Program-made: the position numbers and the translations under genes
Notes under the pieces: generated by a model
The model's input: the letters and a program-made list of their open reading frames with translations, nothing else
Told to the model about the DNA's origin: nothing
The model's database searches: none
Assembly (NCBI GenBank): GCA_964611335.1
Contig: CAZSXR010000004.1
Coordinates: forward strand, 62,001 to 126,000
DNA: 64,000 nucleotides
Direction of reading: 5' to 3'
Origin: BOG-1112 sp964611335
GTDB taxonomy: Bacteria > Bdellovibrionota_B > Oligoflexia > Oligoflexales > Bog-1112
Shown: in pieces, positions 44,993 to 53,691 of the stretch
Layout: each line of letters opens with the position of its first letter
Numbering within the stretch: position 1 is the first letter of the stretch

Positions 44993-45312
44993 TGCAAGTC
45001 TTTTACGGATTCCTTATTTGCATTTTTTTCTTCTCTTGTTTTTTGGAGTTCTCAAAACGAATTTTCATAAAACTACAAAACGCCTCACACTCTTTTCTCA
45101 ACAACACTGAAGACTGTCCGGCAAATTGGACCGCTTATGCTTATTCTGAAAATCCAAAACATTGTATCGCTCCCTCTTTCGATCACAACGCGTTATACAT
45201 ACCAAAAGGAGCCCATCCACCAGCCCTCTGTCTTTTTACGGAGGAACTAAGAATTAATCATGACACTCTCATCAAAATCGAGAAAGAAAATCCGCGATGC
45301 CAGTATCTCTAG
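44992..45312 (+). CDS. Small membrane-anchored protein in Tad-like cluster
   Basis: 106 aa; the ATG overlaps the preceding stop (TAATG), so the two are coupled. One N-terminal helix (FYGFLICIFFFSCFLEF) then a short extracytoplasmic domain with four cysteines (EDCPANW, KHCIAPSF, ALCLFTE, RCQYL) that could form two disulfides. Probably a pseudopilin-like or accessory subunit; no family recognised. Confidence 0.5.
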   Translation: MQVFYGFLICIFFFSCFLEFSKRIFIKLQNASHSFLNNTEDCPANWTAYAYSENPKHCIAPSFDHNALYIPKGAHPPALCLFTEELRINHDTLIKIEKENPRCQYL

Positions 45313-45722
45313 AAAAACTTCCTCCTTTACTGTCTCATTTCTGCTGCATTTGTATCGGACTTCTTCTTTCTTATTACATTTCATCAGAGACCGTTTCTGA
45401 ATCAGATTTTTTACCTAAAAAAATATATCTTTCGTTTAGTGAATATTCTTTTAAGAAAGATTTAAGTTCTACTTTACCTGGTAGAAAAATTCTCTTCGGG
45501 AAAACTGAATCCAAAAATTCTTTATGCTTATTCAAAGATCTCCATGCAGTGGTTGTTCAAAACGAACCTTTTCTCGTAGCAGCATTTCCCCTAAAATCTG
45601 CTGGAAAAATCTCCGAACTACTCAAAGAGAAAAATAAAACAAAACTCAAAATCATTCCTGACTCTACTCATTCCTTTAATTTTTGTTCACATACCGAGAT
45701 TGAATATGGCTATTCTGAATAA
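45297..45722 (+). CDS. CpaB/RcpC-like pilus assembly protein (tentative)
   Basis: 141 aa, overlapping its neighbours at both ends. One N-terminal helix (HFCCICIGLLLSYYIS) then a beta-rich domain with LPGRKILFGKT and LLKEKNKTKLKIIPDS. CpaB/RcpC normally precedes CpaC/RcpA in Tad loci, and it has an N-terminal helix plus SAF-like domain, but this protein is about half the usual length. The assignment rests mainly on position. Confidence 0.4.
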   Translation: MPVSLEKLPPLLSHFCCICIGLLLSYYISSETVSESDFLPKKIYLSFSEYSFKKDLSSTLPGRKILFGKTESKNSLCLFKDLHAVVVQNEPFLVAAFPLKSAGKISELLKEKNKTKLKIIPDSTHSFNFCSHTEIEYGYSE

Positions 45723-47055
45723 AATTTTTCTTCTCTTTTTTATTTTAACTCCTGAAAGGGTTTGTGCTTATAAAAACAAATATCCTGATCGAAATAAAAA
45801 CATCCTTGTCTCCATTGGTGAACATTATGAAATCCCATCAGAGGAAGGAATGAAGATTCAGATCTCGCGAAAGGGGCTCATCGACGCTCAAGTTTTTCCC
45901 TCTTTCATTCGCATAGTGGGGATCAAAGAAGGCCTTGTAGTCCTTACCCTTTCAAAAGGACAGGAACAGTACGATGACTACAAATATTTTATCAATGTTA
46001 GGAAAGAAGAAGACCTCCCCCTCGTATCTGAAGATCTTGAAAAGCTCGCTCATGCAGCGGGTCTTCATTACTCTCAAGACCACGTACATATAACAGGGAT
46101 ATCAAAACACTATCTGTTCTTTTATAAAGTCAAAACTTTATGTGAGAAAAAACAAAACTGTTCTTTTGACGCTCAACTTTCTAAAGAAGCCGTTATAAAT
46201 TTAAAAAATTCACTCGAAAAATCTATACATAAAGATAATGAAATACAAATCCAAGAAAAGGGCTCGATACTTCTATTCACACCATGCAGCGACAACGTAA
46301 AAAATAATGATCAAAAAAAAATAATCGAGCATCAAATAGGAAGTGAATACATAAGAAAGAATGTGCATATCGCATGTAAAAAAGATGTTTACACGGGATC
46401 TTTCACTCTTTTTTCAAAAATGATTGTGATGGATTCTAGTATAGCTAAAGACATAGGGCTTCAAAGTAATCTGCTTACAGACGCAAATTTGGGTTTAGGT
46501 AGGCCAACGTTCTCAAGCAACTTAGATTTGAATCTCAATGCAGCACTTATGAATCACAAAGCAAAAATTGTAGGGGAACCTGTCATTTATCTATTGAGTG
46601 GTGTGGAAGCACGAGCTGAAAGCGGTTCCGAATTTTTAGTTAAGAGACATAATCGTGATTCTGAAGATTCCAAAAACCCTGCAAGTTATACTTGGAAAAA
46701 AGTCGGTTTGGATTTAAAGGTCAAAGTTTTTCCCATAGATGAATCGAAGGTACGACTTCAATATTCTTTTTTGATTTCGACTCCTTCTTCTAAGGAAACA
46801 GGAATTATTCATCGCAACCGATTGGAGAGTGAAATTGAGTTGAGTTTAGAACACTCCGCTGTTGTGGGTGGCATTCAATTTAAAACAAATGGAGAAGAAA
46901 AAAGTTCTATTCCGTTTTTGGAGTCCATACCCATTCTAGGTCCTTTATTGAAAAAAGTTGGGGAGACAGAAAGTGAGTCTCACATATTTCTGTATTTTTA
47001 TCTGACAAAAACGGAACCGACTGTGGATCAATTAGAGAAAGGAGGCACTCTTTGA
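45706..47055 (+). CDS. CpaC/RcpA-type secretin
   Basis: Predicted outer-membrane channel of a Tad/Flp-like pilus or related secretion system. 449 aa from ATG 45706; a TTG two codons upstream is possible. Signal peptide MAILNKIFLLFFILTPERVCA, then the pilus-formation N-domain (ILVSIGEHYEIPSEEG, IRIVGIKEGLVVLTL), and a C-terminal secretin domain with KVGLDLKVKVFPIDESKV, VGGIQFKTNG and SIPFLESIPILGPLLKKV, the last being the hallmark secretin motif. The middle domain is poorly conserved. Its 3' end overlaps coaD by 24 bases, convergently. Confidence 0.8.
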   Translation: MAILNKIFLLFFILTPERVCAYKNKYPDRNKNILVSIGEHYEIPSEEGMKIQISRKGLIDAQVFPSFIRIVGIKEGLVVLTLSKGQEQYDDYKYFINVRKEEDLPLVSEDLEKLAHAAGLHYSQDHVHITGISKHYLFFYKVKTLCEKKQNCSFDAQLSKEAVINLKNSLEKSIHKDNEIQIQEKGSILLFTPCSDNVKNNDQKKIIEHQIGSEYIRKNVHIACKKDVYTGSFTLFSKMIVMDSSIAKDIGLQSNLLTDANLGLGRPTFSSNLDLNLNAALMNHKAKIVGEPVIYLLSGVEARAESGSEFLVKRHNRDSEDSKNPASYTWKKVGLDLKVKVFPIDESKVRLQYSFLISTPSSKETGIIHRNRLESEIELSLEHSAVVGGIQFKTNGEEKSSIPFLESIPILGPLLKKVGETESESHIFLYFYLTKTEPTVDQLEKGGTL

Positions 47056-47544
47056 TTTTTTTTTAAGCTCTTCGAAAACTATAGGAGGAACCATACGAGA
47101 GATATCTCCCCCCATGAGCGCGACGTCTTTCACAAGAGAAGAGGAAATATGACCAAGTTCCTGGCTGGTAGGAATAAAGATGGTTTCTATAGAGTGATTT
47201 AGATTTTTATTCATCATTGCCATCTGCATTTCATAACCGAAGTCAGCTTCTGAGCGTATACCTCGGACCATAACGGTAGCTTTTTGTGATTTTGCAAAGT
47301 TAACAGCGAGACCTTGGAAGGAATGCACGGAAATATTGTCGTTGATGCCTTTGCAAACTTGAGTGAGCATTTCAATTCTCTGAGACACTGTGAAAAAAGG
47401 AGCTTTCTGGACATTTACCCCTATGGCAACAATCAATTTTCCAAAAAGTAAACTTGCGCGCTGAATAACGTCACAATGGCCTTTGGTAAGTGGATCGAAG
47501 GTACCCACATAAATTCCGATTCCATGACTATTGATTCCATTCAT
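47032..47544 (-). CDS. coaD: Phosphopantetheine adenylyltransferase
   Basis: Penultimate step of coenzyme A synthesis. 170 aa from ATG 47544, which overlaps the rsmD stop (ATGA) and has GGAG upstream. Nucleotidyltransferase motif YVGTFDPLTKGHCDVIQRA, then VRGIRSEADFGYEMQMA and HISSSLVKDVALMGGDIS. Length slightly above E. coli CoaD. The rsmD-coaD order is common in bacteria. Confidence 0.96.
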   Translation of the reverse strand: MNGINSHGIGIYVGTFDPLTKGHCDVIQRASLLFGKLIVAIGVNVQKAPFFTVSQRIEMLTQVCKGINDNISVHSFQGLAVNFAKSQKATVMVRGIRSEADFGYEMQMAMMNKNLNHSIETIFIPTSQELGHISSSLVKDVALMGGDISRMVPPIVFEELKKKSKSASFL

Positions 47545-48131
47545 AGCTTTCTCCAAAGAACGAGAGAACAAGCACCATATTTGCGAGTTTTCACCAGTTC
47601 CCACTGAGGGTCTACAAGTAATTTTTCCTTCTCTGCTTTTTCCAAGTCCTCTGCTCGCATCTCCATGAAAAGCAAAGCACCTGCTTGTACAAAATCAGAC
47701 AATTCTTTTCTCAAAAAAAGACTCCACTGGAGACTTTCCACATAAGGAGGATCTGCCCAAACGATGTCAGGCGGGGCACGTAAAAGAAGCCGTTTCCATA
47801 CCTTATCCAGTTCATTTGAAAAAAGTAGGGATATAGGTGGCGATTCTCCATTGCTCAAAAAACGCTTTTTTGCCTCAACTAAGTTTTTGTTAAGAGCTGA
47901 AATTGCCTGCTTTTCCGATTCTACAAAAATGCACTCACGTGCACCTAAGCTCAAAGCTGAAAGGCCTATGGCTCCGGATCCTGAAAAGAGGTCCCAAAAT
48001 ACCAGACCCGAAAGGTCATTCATCAAAATGTTAAAAACGGCTTCTCGAACTCTGGATAAAGTTGGTCTTGTAATCTGATTCTTCGGCATTATAATGCCCA
48101 TTCCGCGGAGGGAACCTGAGCTGATTTTCAC
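47541..48131 (-). CDS. rsmD: 16S rRNA (guanine966-N2)-methyltransferase
   Basis: SAM-dependent methyltransferase acting on the 30S subunit. 196 aa; start is GTG at 48131. The N-terminal SSGSLRGMGI and RPTLSRVREAVFNIL are RsmD-specific; FWDLFSGSGAIGLSALSLGA binds SAM and VWADPPY is the catalytic NPPY-type motif. Divergent from speA. Confidence 0.95.
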   Translation of the reverse strand: MKISSGSLRGMGIIMPKNQITRPTLSRVREAVFNILMNDLSGLVFWDLFSGSGAIGLSALSLGARECIFVESEKQAISALNKNLVEAKKRFLSNGESPPISLLFSNELDKVWKRLLLRAPPDIVWADPPYVESLQWSLFLRKELSDFVQAGALLFMEMRAEDLEKAEKEKLLVDPQWELVKTRKYGACSLVLWRKL

Positions 48132-48161
48132 TGTTTCTCAATCCCGTATGATTAATAAATA

Positions 48162-48189
48162 TTGATTTAACCGTCTGTTATTTTAATTT
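48162..48189 (+). promoter_or_regulatory. Candidate promoter for speA
   Basis: TTGATT at 48162-48167 and TAATTT at 48184-48189 with a 16-base spacer, 58 bases before the speA ATG. The -10 is a moderate match. Confidence 0.35.
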
Positions 48190-48246
48190 CATCACTGATC
48201 ACACCCGTTAAACCAAACTTTTCGTTTCAGGGGGCGCAGGCATTTC

Positions 48247-50193
48247 ATGGGTATAAGGCAAGTCAACGAAGCCATCGAAGCTTCCGGTATCAATGAGTGG
48301 GGAGCAGGATATTTTTCCATCGCAAAGTCTGGAAATATCGTGTGCCATCCAACCGCAGAACAAGAGAGTTCTATACCGTTGTACGATATTGTCACTCAAG
48401 CTAAAGAGTTAAATATTCGTACTCCAATGATCATTCGCTTTCCTCAAATCATTCGAAGTCAAATGACCTCGATGCATAAAGCCTTCAAAAATGCACAAGC
48501 CGAATTCAAATACCCAGGCCAACACTTCGGAGTTTTCCCCTTCAAGGTAAACCAGCGAAAAGAATTTATCGATGCTATTGTTGCATGCGGTCGTGAAGTT
48601 CAATGGGGCCTCGAAGTCGGCAGCAAAACAGAATTTATGGCAGCTCTCAGCTATTCTATCGATAAAAATGCCCTTCTTATCTGCAACGGATTCAAAGACC
48701 AAGAATTCATAGAGCTCGCCTTTCTTGCCGCCTCTATGGGCCGTAAAACCGTCCTCGTCGTCGAGGGCCCCGATGAGCTTCAAATGTTCATCAACCAAAT
48801 GAAAATTACAAAGCTACCCAAAGACCATTGGCCAGAGCTTGGACTCCGCATCCGACTCTATAGTCGAGGCTCAGGGAAATGGGAAAAGTCCTCAGGGGAA
48901 ACTTCTAAATTTGGTCTGACCATCATTGAAATTATGCATGCTCTCAGCATGATTGAAAGCTTCGAGCTTACAGAAAAGCTCACGATGCTTCACTTTCATA
49001 TCGGTTCTCAAATTACAGCAATCAAGAAATTTAAAAACGCTCTACGCGAAGCCGCACGAGTCTATGCAAAAATCGTGAAACTTGGCTTCAACCCTATACA
49101 TCTCAACATTGGTGGGGGTGTGGGAGTGGACTATGATGGAAGTCAAAGCTCTGCTCAATCCAGCGCGAACTACAGTCTTCAACAATTTGCAAATGACGCT
49201 GTTTATGTGATCGGTGAAGTATGCCAAAGTGAAAAGGTTCCATGTCCAAATATCGTGACTGAATCTGGGCGTGTTATTGCTGCTTATCACTCCGTAGTTG
49301 TTACCGATGTTCGTGAAGTTCAAGGAGAAGAAACACTCGACGGAATTGACAACCCAAAATTCCGTCCAAGCTTGGGTGAAGTTCACAAAAGTGTTCGTGA
49401 GTTTTCTTTTATACTCGATAATATGACGAGCAAAAACTACGTCGAGTACTACCACGATGCGGTAGAGCTTTATGAAGATCTTTTTGCGCTTTTCAATCTT
49501 GGTTACTTAAGTTTGAAAGAAAGAGCTTTTGCAGAAGAGCTTTTCCACAAAATTTGTCTCCGAACGCTTCAACTGGAAACCGCACAAAAAGGTTCCGGCG
49601 AGGAGTTTTATAGTTTGCAGAAATTGAAAGTTGCAAAGTACCTTGCAAACTTTTCGATTTTCCAATCTATTCCAGACAGCTGGGCAATTGACCAACTCTT
49701 CCCCATACTTCCTATTTCTCGTCACCACGAAACACCAGAGCATCGAGCAACAATCGTAGACATCACCTGTGATAGCGATGGTTGCATTGAAAGGTACTCC
49801 GATACGGGAAATGAAAAATCCGAACTCAATCTCCACAGACCTAATGGTGAACCCTACTATCTTGGTTTCTTCCTCGTAGGCGCTTACCAAGAAAGTTTAG
49901 CAAACGAACACAATCTTTTTGGCGCTATCAACGAAGTGGAAGTAGTCATTAAAAACGATGGCTCCTGGAAAATTTCTAAAACAACCAAAGGAGATCCTAT
50001 CAAGGAACTCCTCGTCTGCAGAAACTACAAAATGCAACAAATTGTTCAGAGTTATGGAAGACAGATTCGAGACGCCAAAAAGAAGGCTCTTCTTAAAAAA
50101 GATGAAGCAAACAACCTTCTTAAAAAGCTTAAATCTTATCTGGATGCATCCCCATACCTCGCTGAAAACACTTCTAACCCGCTAGATTCTTAG
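48247..50193 (+). CDS. speA: Biosynthetic arginine decarboxylase
   Basis: PLP fold-III enzyme converting arginine to agmatine for polyamine synthesis. 648 aa, typical of SpeA. FGVFPFKVNQRKEFIDAIV carries the PLP-lysine, LHFHIGSQI, LNIGGGVGVDYDG and ITCDSDGCI (catalytic Cys-Asp region) are conserved. AGG lies 6 bases before the ATG. No agmatinase is adjacent. The argB/argD genes at the window end feed the same substrate. Confidence 0.96.
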   Translation: MGIRQVNEAIEASGINEWGAGYFSIAKSGNIVCHPTAEQESSIPLYDIVTQAKELNIRTPMIIRFPQIIRSQMTSMHKAFKNAQAEFKYPGQHFGVFPFKVNQRKEFIDAIVACGREVQWGLEVGSKTEFMAALSYSIDKNALLICNGFKDQEFIELAFLAASMGRKTVLVVEGPDELQMFINQMKITKLPKDHWPELGLRIRLYSRGSGKWEKSSGETSKFGLTIIEIMHALSMIESFELTEKLTMLHFHIGSQITAIKKFKNALREAARVYAKIVKLGFNPIHLNIGGGVGVDYDGSQSSAQSSANYSLQQFANDAVYVIGEVCQSEKVPCPNIVTESGRVIAAYHSVVVTDVREVQGEETLDGIDNPKFRPSLGEVHKSVREFSFILDNMTSKNYVEYYHDAVELYEDLFALFNLGYLSLKERAFAEELFHKICLRTLQLETAQKGSGEEFYSLQKLKVAKYLANFSIFQSIPDSWAIDQLFPILPISRHHETPEHRATIVDITCDSDGCIERYSDTGNEKSELNLHRPNGEPYYLGFFLVGAYQESLANEHNLFGAINEVEVVIKNDGSWKISKTTKGDPIKELLVCRNYKMQQIVQSYGRQIRDAKKKALLKKDEANNLLKKLKSYLDASPYLAENTSNPLDS

Positions 50194-50289
50194 GCATAAA
50201 TAGCCATTTCTCAAGTTTTTACCAAATCTGCCGATAACTTTCTTGAAGTCCAAGTTTACACAAAACAGGAACTCAAAAGGGGTCGGCCC

Positions 50290-50769
50290 GTGTTGTCTCT
50301 TGTCTATCGCATAGAAAAAGAAGGTGAATGGGAGACTGTATTCCTCAGCGGAAGAATCAACGAGGATGCAGCTATACCCCTCAATGGCCTTCTGGATAAG
50401 ATAGGATCCAAGTGCAAATTAAATTTCAAAGATGTAATTGAGATCAATAGTTTGGGTGTACGTGTTTGGATTCACTTCATAAGAATTTTTGAAAAAACAC
50501 GCTCCGTCATTTTGGAAGAATGTACTCCTGAAGTCATAAACCAGATCAATATGATTCCCAACTTCAAAGGTAAAAGCTCTATAAACTCCCTCTATGCTCG
50601 ATACATTTGTGGAAAATGCGGAAACAACCATTTGGAATTATTCGCGGCTGGAAAAAATATGCCTAAGAATTCCACACACCTCAATCTTCCCATCTTAGAA
50701 TGTTCTCAATGTGGTAGTAAGATGGAAATGGAAGACTTCGAAGAAGAATTTTTTGCTTGTCTCCAATAA
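50290..50769 (+). CDS. STAS-like domain protein with zinc ribbon
   Basis: 159 aa; GTG start with AAGGGG 7 bases upstream. Residues 1-95 look like a STAS/anti-sigma-antagonist fold (VFLSGRINEDAAIPL, then VIEINSLGVRVWIHFIRI, whose NSLG segment corresponds to the phospho-acceptor loop). Residues about 100-155 contain two CxxC pairs, ICGKCGNN and LECSQCGSK, forming a zinc-ribbon-like tail. The combination is not one I can name. It lies 22 bases before a diguanylate cyclase gene, suggesting shared signalling. Confidence 0.65.
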   Translation: MLSLVYRIEKEGEWETVFLSGRINEDAAIPLNGLLDKIGSKCKLNFKDVIEINSLGVRVWIHFIRIFEKTRSVILEECTPEVINQINMIPNFKGKSSINSLYARYICGKCGNNHLELFAAGKNMPKNSTHLNLPILECSQCGSKMEMEDFEEEFFACLQ

Positions 50770-50791
50770 GTTTGATTGAGGATCCGTCACA

Positions 50792-51730
50792 ATGGAAGAT
50801 CAATTGCCAGAGAGTGAACTCACTCGTGCGTTTAAAGTGTTTGAAAAATTTGCAAAGTCTCTCTTAGATCCATTTGCAGTGATCAACATGCAGGGCAAAG
50901 TTGAACGTTCAAACCTCCTTCTTGCTCAGCTTCTTCAAAAAAAAACCAAAGAAATATATAAAACAGAAAGTTTCGATTCTTTACTCACTTTGAAAATAGA
51001 TGAAACGAGGCTTTCTGTAAAAAATCTATTGGAAAACGACCATCCCACGCGCATGGATGAAATTCATGGAACGGTTGGGAAAAAAGTTCTAAGTCTCATT
51101 ATCGGTATATTCCCCATATTTTATAAAAATAAAAAACTAGGTATTTTCATCACCATCCGCGACATGAGTGCGGAAGCGCTCTTGCAAGACAAGTATAAAA
51201 TCAAATCTACTCAATCCATCACAGATCAGCTAACAGGCCTCTACAACCGACACTATTTTGAACAGTATCTACCTTCTATACTTGACCAGATGGTAGGAGA
51301 AGGCGAAGAATACTCTATTTCTGTGCTTATGATCGATGTTGACCATTTTAAAAGTATCAACGACACCCATGGGCATATGGCGGGAGATATTATTCTTGAG
51401 TCCGTCGCTAAAAAGTTCAAAGAGATCTGCCGTAAATCCGATATTATTTGTCGCTATGGTGGAGAAGAATTTCTCATTATACTTCCTGGAGCTGATCTTC
51501 ATGATTCAAGAATAGTTGCAGAAAAACTACGTAAAGCTATCGAAAATCATAGTATAGAATTCGAGAGTAAAAAAATAGCTCTCACAATCAGCATAGGAGC
51601 AGCTCAAATCAAAGTGGGGATGGAAAAATCAGAGCAGGCTATAGCTAGAGCTGATCGTGCTTTATATCAAGCTAAAGAAACAGGAAGAAATAAAACTCTC
51701 GTAAACGAGAATGGAAAAATCCGAGATTAA
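50792..51730 (+). CDS. Diguanylate cyclase with PAS domain
   Basis: 312 aa, soluble. Residues about 15-140 form a PAS-like sensor (LLDPFAVINMQGKVERSN); the GGDEF domain begins at TDQLTGLYNRHYF and has the active-site RYGGEEF. RKSD five residues before GGEEF is an RxxD inhibitory site, so product feedback by c-di-GMP is expected. VLMIDVDHFKSINDTHGH gives the metal-binding Asp. Likely co-transcribed with the STAS-like gene. Confidence 0.93.
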   Translation: MEDQLPESELTRAFKVFEKFAKSLLDPFAVINMQGKVERSNLLLAQLLQKKTKEIYKTESFDSLLTLKIDETRLSVKNLLENDHPTRMDEIHGTVGKKVLSLIIGIFPIFYKNKKLGIFITIRDMSAEALLQDKYKIKSTQSITDQLTGLYNRHYFEQYLPSILDQMVGEGEEYSISVLMIDVDHFKSINDTHGHMAGDIILESVAKKFKEICRKSDIICRYGGEEFLIILPGADLHDSRIVAEKLRKAIENHSIEFESKKIALTISIGAAQIKVGMEKSEQAIARADRALYQAKETGRNKTLVNENGKIRD

Positions 51731-51731
51731 A

Positions 51732-52154
51732 TTAAACTTTCTCAGATGCTTTTTTCAACCATTCATCCGCTAAGCGTTCTCTTTCCATGTTGAAGATTTG
51801 ACCTTTCATTTCGAATTTTTTATCTTCAAAAACGTGTTTGCTCCAATCTATAGTAAGCATGACTTCATCTTTGAAAAACTCTTCGAAATAGAAATCAGCA
51901 TAATCTATGAGGAACAACACGGCGTCTTTTGCGCTGAGATTTTCTTCTTTGTAAGCTATGCGCGCCTCTACAGGGTAATAGAATCGATCTATAGAATTAC
52001 GAAGCAAAATACGAACTTTTGCAAAATCCGTATCAACGCCGTATTCCAATTCAAAAAACCGACCATCTAAATAACTCGCATATTTCGTATTTAGAATTTT
52101 AATGAGACTGTTTTTTTCTTCAACGTTAAGAATTTCTAGGTTGTTTGAAAGCAT
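51732..52154 (-). CDS. Hypothetical acidic protein
   Basis: 140 aa, no recognised family. Rich in Glu, Asp, Phe and Tyr (FLIDYADFYFEEFFKDE), with a strand pattern followed by a C-terminal helix (RERLADEWLKKASEKV). Its ATG lies inside the 3' end of the DUF6178-like gene (19-base overlap), so the two are translationally coupled and probably act together. Confidence 0.6.
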   Translation of the reverse strand: MLSNNLEILNVEEKNSLIKILNTKYASYLDGRFFELEYGVDTDFAKVRILLRNSIDRFYYPVEARIAYKEENLSAKDAVLFLIDYADFYFEEFFKDEVMLTIDWSKHVFEDKKFEMKGQIFNMERERLADEWLKKASEKV

Positions 52155-53512
52155 AGCGCTAAGCCCTCACAAATATCTTTGAAAATTTTAAGCTCTCTCA
52201 TAGAAGCAATCGGATAGAAACGAACACGAGGAAGACCATCTTCCCCTAAAACTTCCTCAGGACGTTGAGGGAAACGGTTAAATACACCTTTCAAAGTTTC
52301 ACAAAATTCAAACCCCATCTTGTCGAAAAGAGTTTTATCAACCCAATCCAACATCAGAGCATAATGTTGTTGTACAAAATATTTTTGGAAACGTTCTCTG
52401 TCAGGAAGAGAAAGATCCTTCATAATGCGAATCAGATCACGCTGGTGATTTCGAACAAGACCCAAACCCACTCTAAACATATCTTTTGGATACTTTTCGA
52501 GCAGTATTCTCGACGCGAAATCTAAATCTCCATCCGATAAAAATTCGAGCCCTAAGGAACACAGTGCTTTTGCATTCGTGAAAACGAATTTCAACGAATC
52601 CAAATCGGTTATTTCAATTTCACTCGCTGTACACAGAGCATTTGCAAGACTTGCAAAACCTTCTTGCATGGAATTGTTCTGATAAGAGAGAACCTGATCT
52701 ATAAAATAGATGTCTTTTTTATCGGTAATTAAAAAGCTGTTAACATCGACACTTTTCTTCAATTTCAATTGAGATTTATAAAGAACAGGATCAAGTTCCA
52801 CAAAACAGTTCAGGCTTTCTTCGAAAGAAACAAAGCCGTCTTCTTCAAGACGAGCTTTTCGAAATTGCACCGCTGTTTGCGCTGATTCATTTTGAGGCAT
52901 GTAAGCAGAATGAGCAATGAGAGATAGCGCATAATTCATATCACAAGCTGTGATAGCATCAAGAAGCCCCACAATCCCATTGTGTATATCTTCATCCTGC
53001 GTTTCTATAGCATAATATAGGGCGTCTCCTGGGAGTCTCTGCAAACGATCTTGATCAACATCGGTCATCTTCTCATAAGCTTCCTGATCATAGATGCGAA
53101 TAAAAGGACTTAAAGTGGCAAGTTGGTACTCTTCTTCCAAATTACGAAATTTTTCGAAAGCTTGTTCAGGACTCATCTGACGGAGAAGGTTCACCCAATA
53201 CAAAACGCGTTGGGGAAGAAAGTCATCTTGTGACCATGCATCATAATCTAAAATACGAATAAAATGTTCTTGGTTGATATGAGCAAGTATTTCCAGACAT
53301 TCTCCTGGCCCTCGCTCAAGAAGTGAATAATAAAGATTTTGTGTGCTGATGTCAGAAAGAAGAGCTGCAGGATCTGAACTCATAAGAATTTTATGGAAGT
53401 CCACTCGCTCCCAAAAAATTTGGGAATCGAATGCATTGCGATCGAAAGCTAATCCACTGCACCCGCTATGATAAATAGCTGGAAGAGACTCTGTCGATAA
53501 TCGAGTATCCAT
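52136..53512 (-). CDS. DUF6178-like protein
   Basis: 458 aa, cytoplasmic, predicted all-helical with repeated motifs (SSDPAALLSDISTQNLYYSL, RGPGECLEILAHINQEHF, ILDYDAWSQDDFLPQRVLYW). This start resembles the DUF6178 proteins found mainly in deltaproteobacteria, whose function is not known to me. AGGA lies 7 bases before the ATG. The family call is from memory of the motif pattern and needs a profile search. It is followed by the coupled acidic protein gene. Confidence 0.6.
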   Translation of the reverse strand: MDTRLSTESLPAIYHSGCSGLAFDRNAFDSQIFWERVDFHKILMSSDPAALLSDISTQNLYYSLLERGPGECLEILAHINQEHFIRILDYDAWSQDDFLPQRVLYWVNLLRQMSPEQAFEKFRNLEEEYQLATLSPFIRIYDQEAYEKMTDVDQDRLQRLPGDALYYAIETQDEDIHNGIVGLLDAITACDMNYALSLIAHSAYMPQNESAQTAVQFRKARLEEDGFVSFEESLNCFVELDPVLYKSQLKLKKSVDVNSFLITDKKDIYFIDQVLSYQNNSMQEGFASLANALCTASEIEITDLDSLKFVFTNAKALCSLGLEFLSDGDLDFASRILLEKYPKDMFRVGLGLVRNHQRDLIRIMKDLSLPDRERFQKYFVQQHYALMLDWVDKTLFDKMGFEFCETLKGVFNRFPQRPEEVLGEDGLPRVRFYPIASMRELKIFKDICEGLALCFQTT

Positions 53513-53691
53513 AATAAGGTCCTAAGGGAATTGATGGTCTTTATAGGGATTAGGGTTCTACCACAAAGGCATTAGGCTGGCGACGTTTCTTTTAAAAACG
53601 TTTTAGATTTAGAGGAGTTAGTGCTATTTTCTCAAGGCAAAACGCAGAGAGAAGCATTTCCTCAAAACACTCAATTTGTCGGCAGAATACC

